Of a stretch of 64,000 nucleotides of DNA, positions 59,601-64,000 are shown one piece after another (position 1 is the first letter of the stretch; every line of letters begins with the position of its first letter). The DNA is taken from assembly GCA_964036665.1 (NCBI GenBank), contig OZ038527.1, positions 5,518,001 through 5,582,000 of the forward strand, read 5' to 3'. A model generated the notes under the pieces. The model had not been told where the DNA came from and made no database searches. It saw only the letters and a program-made list of their open reading frames with translations. The DNA is from Gordius sp. MW1 (Eukaryota; Nematomorpha; Gordioida; Gordea; Gordiidae). Both the position numbers and the translations under genes were made by a program.

Positions 59601-61440
59601 AGCCACTAAATCATTAACTTTATTAACCCGTATGTAGTGTGATTGGGAGAGAGGTGTCTTTGAAAGCAACTGCTTCTTGTTTTGCAATATGTTATATTTT
59701 CTGAACAAGTAGTACAATAGCACCACAAATCTTCTGTAACCCTAAATTAAAATAAAGCATTAATATAATTTTTGAAAGTTAACAAAAAATAAATTTTTAA
59801 CTTATTAACACTACTTATATTATCATTATTTAAATTAATACAAATTTATATTGACCTTATTTATAAAAAGTAATAATTATTAAAGTTGATATAAGTTATT
59901 ATAAAATTAAACTAGCATATTAAAAGGATTAAGTATGTTTAATTATATTTAAAATAATTTATAATTAATGAGTGCTATAAAAGTAAATTAAAAATATTAT
60001 TAACGCAAAGTCACATAGTTAAGATTTTATAGATTTTATCTAAAAACATCAATGTTGTAAAAAACTTTGCAACAATATTTAAAAAAAATGTAAAAAACAT
60101 ACCTGTAACTTCGATTTTCTGGCTTAGTATTATTAAAACAGAAACTAAACGAAATGCTAAATATAACATAGGTTTTAAAAGTAAATTTAACAAATGTTCT
60201 TAGTGCATTAATTATACAATCTAATTGCTGTTGATTCAATAATTTCATAATATTTAAATACTTAGTTAAGTACAAACTTAAATCAGATTATTGACTTATA
60301 GTTAAGTGCTTATTATAATTAAAATCTCATAAAACTTATCGCCATTCCTTTGCAAAATTAAATATTTGGTTCAATCGAAAAACCGTCAGTCTCTGATAGG
60401 AGAAAGCGATATGTTTTAGAAAAGTGCGTCGAGAAACTACAAATTAAAATATTTTCATTTTATTCTGTCCTCTCCAAAAAACTATTAATAAAAATAAAAA
60501 ATAGCCCATAAAGCAATTAAAGATCGCACAAAAAATAATAATGGAATGTATTTTAAAGGCTTGGATTGGGTCGGATCTTTTAACAATAAGGCGAGGGCCT
60601 GGATCACTTAGTATAAATTTAAGGCATGACCCCGGTGTCACCAGACGCGAAATCTCAAAATATAATTGTTCATGTATCAAATTATATACTAACGATTTTC
60701 TGATCAAAATATATCGAGTTATATACTAATGTTTTATGATAAATTTTTTAATAATTAATCGCATTTAACGCGGAATATTTAGGAATCAATAATTTCCGTG
60801 CAAAAACACAGACTTCAATATGTTAAGACTATAGATTTGTTTGTCGTACTTTTGTCGTACTTCACTGATATGACCAGCATGTGCAGCCGAAAAGGAGTTA
60901 TTGCTAATAATCTTTATTCAAGCGGGAAGATATTTTCTAATCTTCTTGCATATGCATATAAGCCTTTATTTGCTTTTGGGGGTTAAAATGTTTTTATCTG
61001 TATCTAAGTCAAATTTGAATTTTGTCCTTACTCCTTCAAGACTCTTGGAGCAACTTATTTTGTTTAAAAATTTGGTTCTTAATCTTTAAATTCATACTGT
61101 CCTTAAACAAATATATTAAGGTTCATAAAATAAATTCATTCTAAAAATTAAGTAAAATTTGATATCACTTCTTTTATTTAATGAAGGATTTATAAAATAT
61201 CCACTACCACGTTACCATGTAATAAGTCATTGTTGTAAGATCTCTCTTGCAGACTTCTCTATAATTGGTCGTAAAAGGACCGTTTTAGGATCTATCTTCC
61301 TATTTTTTCATAACTTTGTTAACCTACCTTTTCCTTCTTTTCCCAGACACCTCCATAAACAATTTTTGACTTATTTCATCAGCATTCCTTTTAAATGTCT
61401 ATAGAAATCATATCCGCTAATTTTGATTTATTTTGTCTGT
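56697..61440. other. Gene-poor intergenic DNA
   Basis: About 4.7 kb with strong AT bias. I looked for conserved protein motifs on both strands and for clover-leaf RNAs and saw none. Short frames (for example 60011-60275 minus, 60444-60707 minus) resemble nothing known to me. Confidence 0.5.
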
Positions 61441-61473
61441 CATAGGCTGACCTCTATTTAGCTGCAACAGCTA

Positions 61474-62100
61474 TTAGTCATGTGATTGAGCTTTGTGTTC
61501 CTCAAGCTCTAGCATATCACCCTTACCTCCGTGACTTATATCAAATTTTTTCCGTGGCGTTTGATTCCATGTTTCACTTCCGTACAGGAACACCGGTCTA
61601 AAGCTAGATGTAAGTTTAACCGTTCCTCTTGTAGCATAGCATTGTAGGTAGTTCGCCATTCTTTTTGCGTTCACTTCACGCCTTTCCTCTTTATGCGCCA
61701 TCGGGCTAAGCTAGGTAAAGCTGTCAACTTTTTGTGATTGAATTGGTCATTCATTATCCAGCGATGGGATGCATGTGATGTTGATCTCTATCTATACCGT
61801 TTCCGGCTCTTAACACTATGGATATATCTAGATAACCCTTTTTATTATTTTTTCGTTTGTTCTTTCTTTGTCTTCTCGCAATACCATATCTTCGGCATAG
61901 AGCATTTAACAAGGATCTGACTTTTGTAAATCCCTCGTGAATTTTAAGCCTTATATATTCCTCATTAGCTGTTTATATGTTTTAGTCTTTTCTAGCATAC
62001 CATGCCACATCAAATCACAAGCAGCGAAGCCTTCTTGAAAAGGTGTAAGTCCAAACATGAGCCCGGTTTTTTTAACATGGCGGGGTAGGACTTAGCTGAG
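61474..62100 (-). pseudogene. Degenerate non-LTR reverse transcriptase
   Basis: Minus strand near 61890 reads LYAEDMVLREDKERTNEKI, a decayed YADD box. Further along, 61600-61540 reads FLYGSETW, the motif after the RT thumb in RTE/CR1-like elements (the element at 27285 has CLVYGSETW). Upstream 62040-61990 GLTPFQEGFAACD may be the QFGFRPG region. Multiple stops and frameshifts. Confidence 0.65.
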
Positions 62101-62530
62101 TTGTTTTAAATTAACATCATGTCAACTCATAAATATGATTATCTTCTTTTGCTCATTTTAACATTATAATGTCTTTATAAAAATCTATGTATTATATGTA
62201 TATAGAAAGGCTAAATTCTAATTGGCATTTTCGTAACTATGGCAATTTTTAGCTTGACCTAAAATAACCTTTCAATAATAAATCATGCTTAAAAAGCAAA
62301 TATTTATCTATGAGATATTTAAAAAGTGTGTCTTAGGCTTAAAGTTTCAAATAAATTATTATTAACTGCTATAACATAAAATCAGCTTTTCTTGCATATA
62401 CGCATTTAACAAAAGTGAGGTTTTTGATATAGTGGCTATATTAGTTGAAGGGTCTTACTGACCTATGTTTTTTTTATATTTATACCAACTGTAAATAGGT
62501 CGACTATGGTGTTTGCTAATAGTTTAAAGG

Positions 62531-62767
62531 GGAACCGGTCAAAGTAGCAGAAAAAAGCAGCCAAATTGGTCAGAACTCATCAAGATCACAATTGGTCAGG
62601 AGGGTTAGGATTAGGGTTAGTGTTTTAGGCAGCGTTTTAGGTTAGGGTTAGGGTTAGATGCACATCAAATTTCCTCCCAATTTGAGATTTAATTTTAACC
62701 TAATGATTATCTAAAAATCATATTTTTCTGCTACTTTTTAATTATTCTGCTACTTTGACCCCTATCC
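62531..62767. mobile_element. MITE with telomere-like interior
   Basis: Ends GGTCAAAGTAGCAGAA (62537-62552) and TTCTGCTACTTTGACC (62745-62760) are exact reverse complements. AGTTTAAAGG flanks both sides (62521-62530 and 62768-62777), a target duplication of up to 10 bp. The interior 62600-62657 contains degenerate and perfect TTAGGG units (GGTTAGGGTTAGGGTTAG). Confidence 0.88.
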
Positions 62768-63300
62768 AGTTTAAAGGAGTCTTAATCTAATAATTAATTG
62801 AATAATAAAAAATTACAATGAAAATTATCAAAGTGATTTAAACTTTTTAGATCAAAAACTATAAACAGCTGTAAAATTTGAGTAGAATTATGCAGTCCCT
62901 AAAAGTCTTAACCCTAAAGACATCTTGTTTTCTGTAAAAATAACAATTAAAAAATAGGGATCATTTTACGTAATAAAACTTTATATTCTTAAATCTTCGA
63001 AATATTGACATTTATATATTATACTTATAACTACTCCAGATGTTGAATCTAAGCTTTTTGAAACAGCATCCATTTTTTATTTAGGGTAATATATTGATCA
63101 ATATATAATATCAAAACAATAATGGAGCCGACACAATCTGTAGTAAGTGCAAAAACACGATTCTTACAAACAATAAACTTAAAAATATATCTATTTGTGT
63201 ATAATACGGGCACATTTGACAAGTGATGGAATAGGAGTAATGGACAGAGCGATTTATTGAGTATATGCATTTCATAACACCCGTCCTTGTACTTAAAAAA

Positions 63301-63455
63301 GGTGGCCCGTCAACTTGCCGAAAACCATCTCGTCGAATCACCCTAGGACATTTTGTGATTGGTTGAATGGGGGACATTTTTAAATTAGGGGACAATTTTT
63401 AACTGTGGGACATAAAATTCGGCGAGATGGTTTTCGGCGAGTTGATAGGGCACCC
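63301..63455. mobile_element. 155-bp MITE at the 3' end of the GPCR gene
   Basis: GGTGGCCCGTCAACTTGCCG.. and its inverse ..CGGCGAGTTGATAGGGCACC pair over about 38 bp with few mismatches. TTAAAAA flanks both sides, a likely 7-8-bp target duplication. Lies 67 bp past the GPCR stop, so probably in the 3' UTR. A second copy is at 34264. Confidence 0.85.
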
Positions 63456-63522
63456 TTAAAAAGTAGGTCTTTCTTTCTTGACTCCAGGCCTATCTCTTTC
63501 GATTAGAGTGTTACGTTTGTAT

Positions 63523-63978
63523 TCAAGTGTCAGGCGTTAACTTAGTGTCAAAATCGTTAGAGTCTGCGGTTTCGTATTTAACTTTATTTTTGAGGTCCGA
63601 ACTCCTTAAGCCGTTTGCGGAAGGACCGGTCCTCGACGGGGATTTTTTCTTCCGCAAGGTACTATTTCGGATCGACGTATTAAACGTTTGACGAAATTCT
63701 AGGTGTCCGGATGGGGGATTACTTGAAGTTGGAGACCTGCACGTGAATGTTAGGTAGAGGTGGCGAAAGCCCCGACGAAATTTGGAATTCATCCAGCAAT
63801 AAATGAAGGGGTTGCAACAGCTATGCGACATGGCTAGCCAGTGACAAAAGAACCAGACGTAATGGATTTTTTCGTAATAAAATATTTTGGGGTTATAATC
63901 TGATACGACAATGAGGGTATTGAGCGGGAGCCAACAGAGTCCGAATATAATGACGACTGTGATCATCATCTTGATAAG
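63523..63978 (-). CDS. Neuropeptide GPCR, NPY/RYamide type, last exon (partial)
   Basis: Rhodopsin-class receptor; the exon starts after acceptor AATAG (63979-63980) in phase 0 as LIKMMITVVIIFGLCWLPLN, i.e. TM6 with the CWLP motif. A short extracellular loop (SDYNPKIFYYEKIHY) leads into TM7, FFCHWLAMSHSCCNPFIYCW, with the NPxxY variant NPFIY, then helix 8 NSKFRRGFRHL. The HWLAMSH...NPxIYCW combination is characteristic of NPY-like and RYamide receptors; tachykinin receptors are the main alternative. The remaining ~95 residues form a basic Ser/Thr-rich cytoplasmic tail ending KLTPDT before a stop at 63523-63525. TM1-5 lie beyond the window. Ligand is not known from sequence. Confidence 0.88.
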   Translation of the reverse strand, partial: LIKMMITVVIIFGLCWLPLNTLIVVSDYNPKIFYYEKIHYVWFFCHWLAMSHSCCNPFIYCWMNSKFRRGFRHLYLTFTCRSPTSSNPPSGHLEFRQTFNTSIRNSTLRKKKSPSRTGPSANGLRSSDLKNKVKYETADSNDFDTKLTPDT

Positions 63979-64000
63979 CTATTAAAATAAAATCATGGTT

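Noticed and set aside
60444..60986. Short frames of 60-87 codons in the gene-poor region
   Set aside because: No recognisable motif, no splice partners, and stop-poor frames of this size are expected by chance.
1..64000. tRNA or rRNA genes
   Set aside because: No GGTTCRANYCC-type T-loop with matching acceptor stem found by eye; a tRNAscan run could overturn this.

Overview
This is animal nuclear DNA, AT-rich and intron-rich. The coding exons are short, carry GT..AG boundaries and keep reading frame when joined. I reconstructed four protein genes by hand-splicing. (1) The 3' two thirds of a plexin-A gene (+ strand, 17 exons, 54..26090; sema and PSI region lies upstream of the window). (2) A complete NELF-A gene (- strand, 11 exons, 34216..31757). 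(3) A complete IFT88 gene (+ strand, 18 exons, 43265..53272). (4) The last coding exon of a neuropeptide GPCR of the NPY/RYamide type (- strand, 63978..63523). Semaphorin receptor, ciliary transport and peptide-receptor genes point to a ciliated invertebrate with a nervous system. A protostome fits best, but the phylum cannot be fixed from this window.

Layout: 1-26,090 is plexin-A. Its 2.8 kb first intron and 11 kb fifth intron are packed with repeats. 26.1-31.7 kb separates the convergent plexin-A and NELF-A genes and holds a decayed non-LTR retrotransposon with a target-site duplication. 34.2-43.3 kb separates the divergent NELF-A and IFT88 genes. It holds a decayed Ty3/Gypsy pol region interrupted by a hAT-like element with a perfect 8-bp target duplication. 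53.3-63.5 kb is gene-poor, with several inverted-repeat (MITE/foldback) elements and a degenerate reverse transcriptase. It is followed by the GPCR, whose 3' flank carries another MITE.

The four genes have unrelated jobs (axon guidance/cell adhesion signalling, Pol II pausing, ciliary transport, peptide signalling), and I see no functional cluster. The most unusual material is non-coding. One repeat family is built from hairpin-forming tandem units and ends in a short-loop GC hairpin, which in one copy has expanded into six tandem 7-bp-stem hairpins. There is also a perfect-looking 1,996-bp tandem duplication and a mosaic 2.8-kb duplication rearranged inside a ~270-bp satellite. IFT88 appears to start well downstream of the vertebrate N-terminus.
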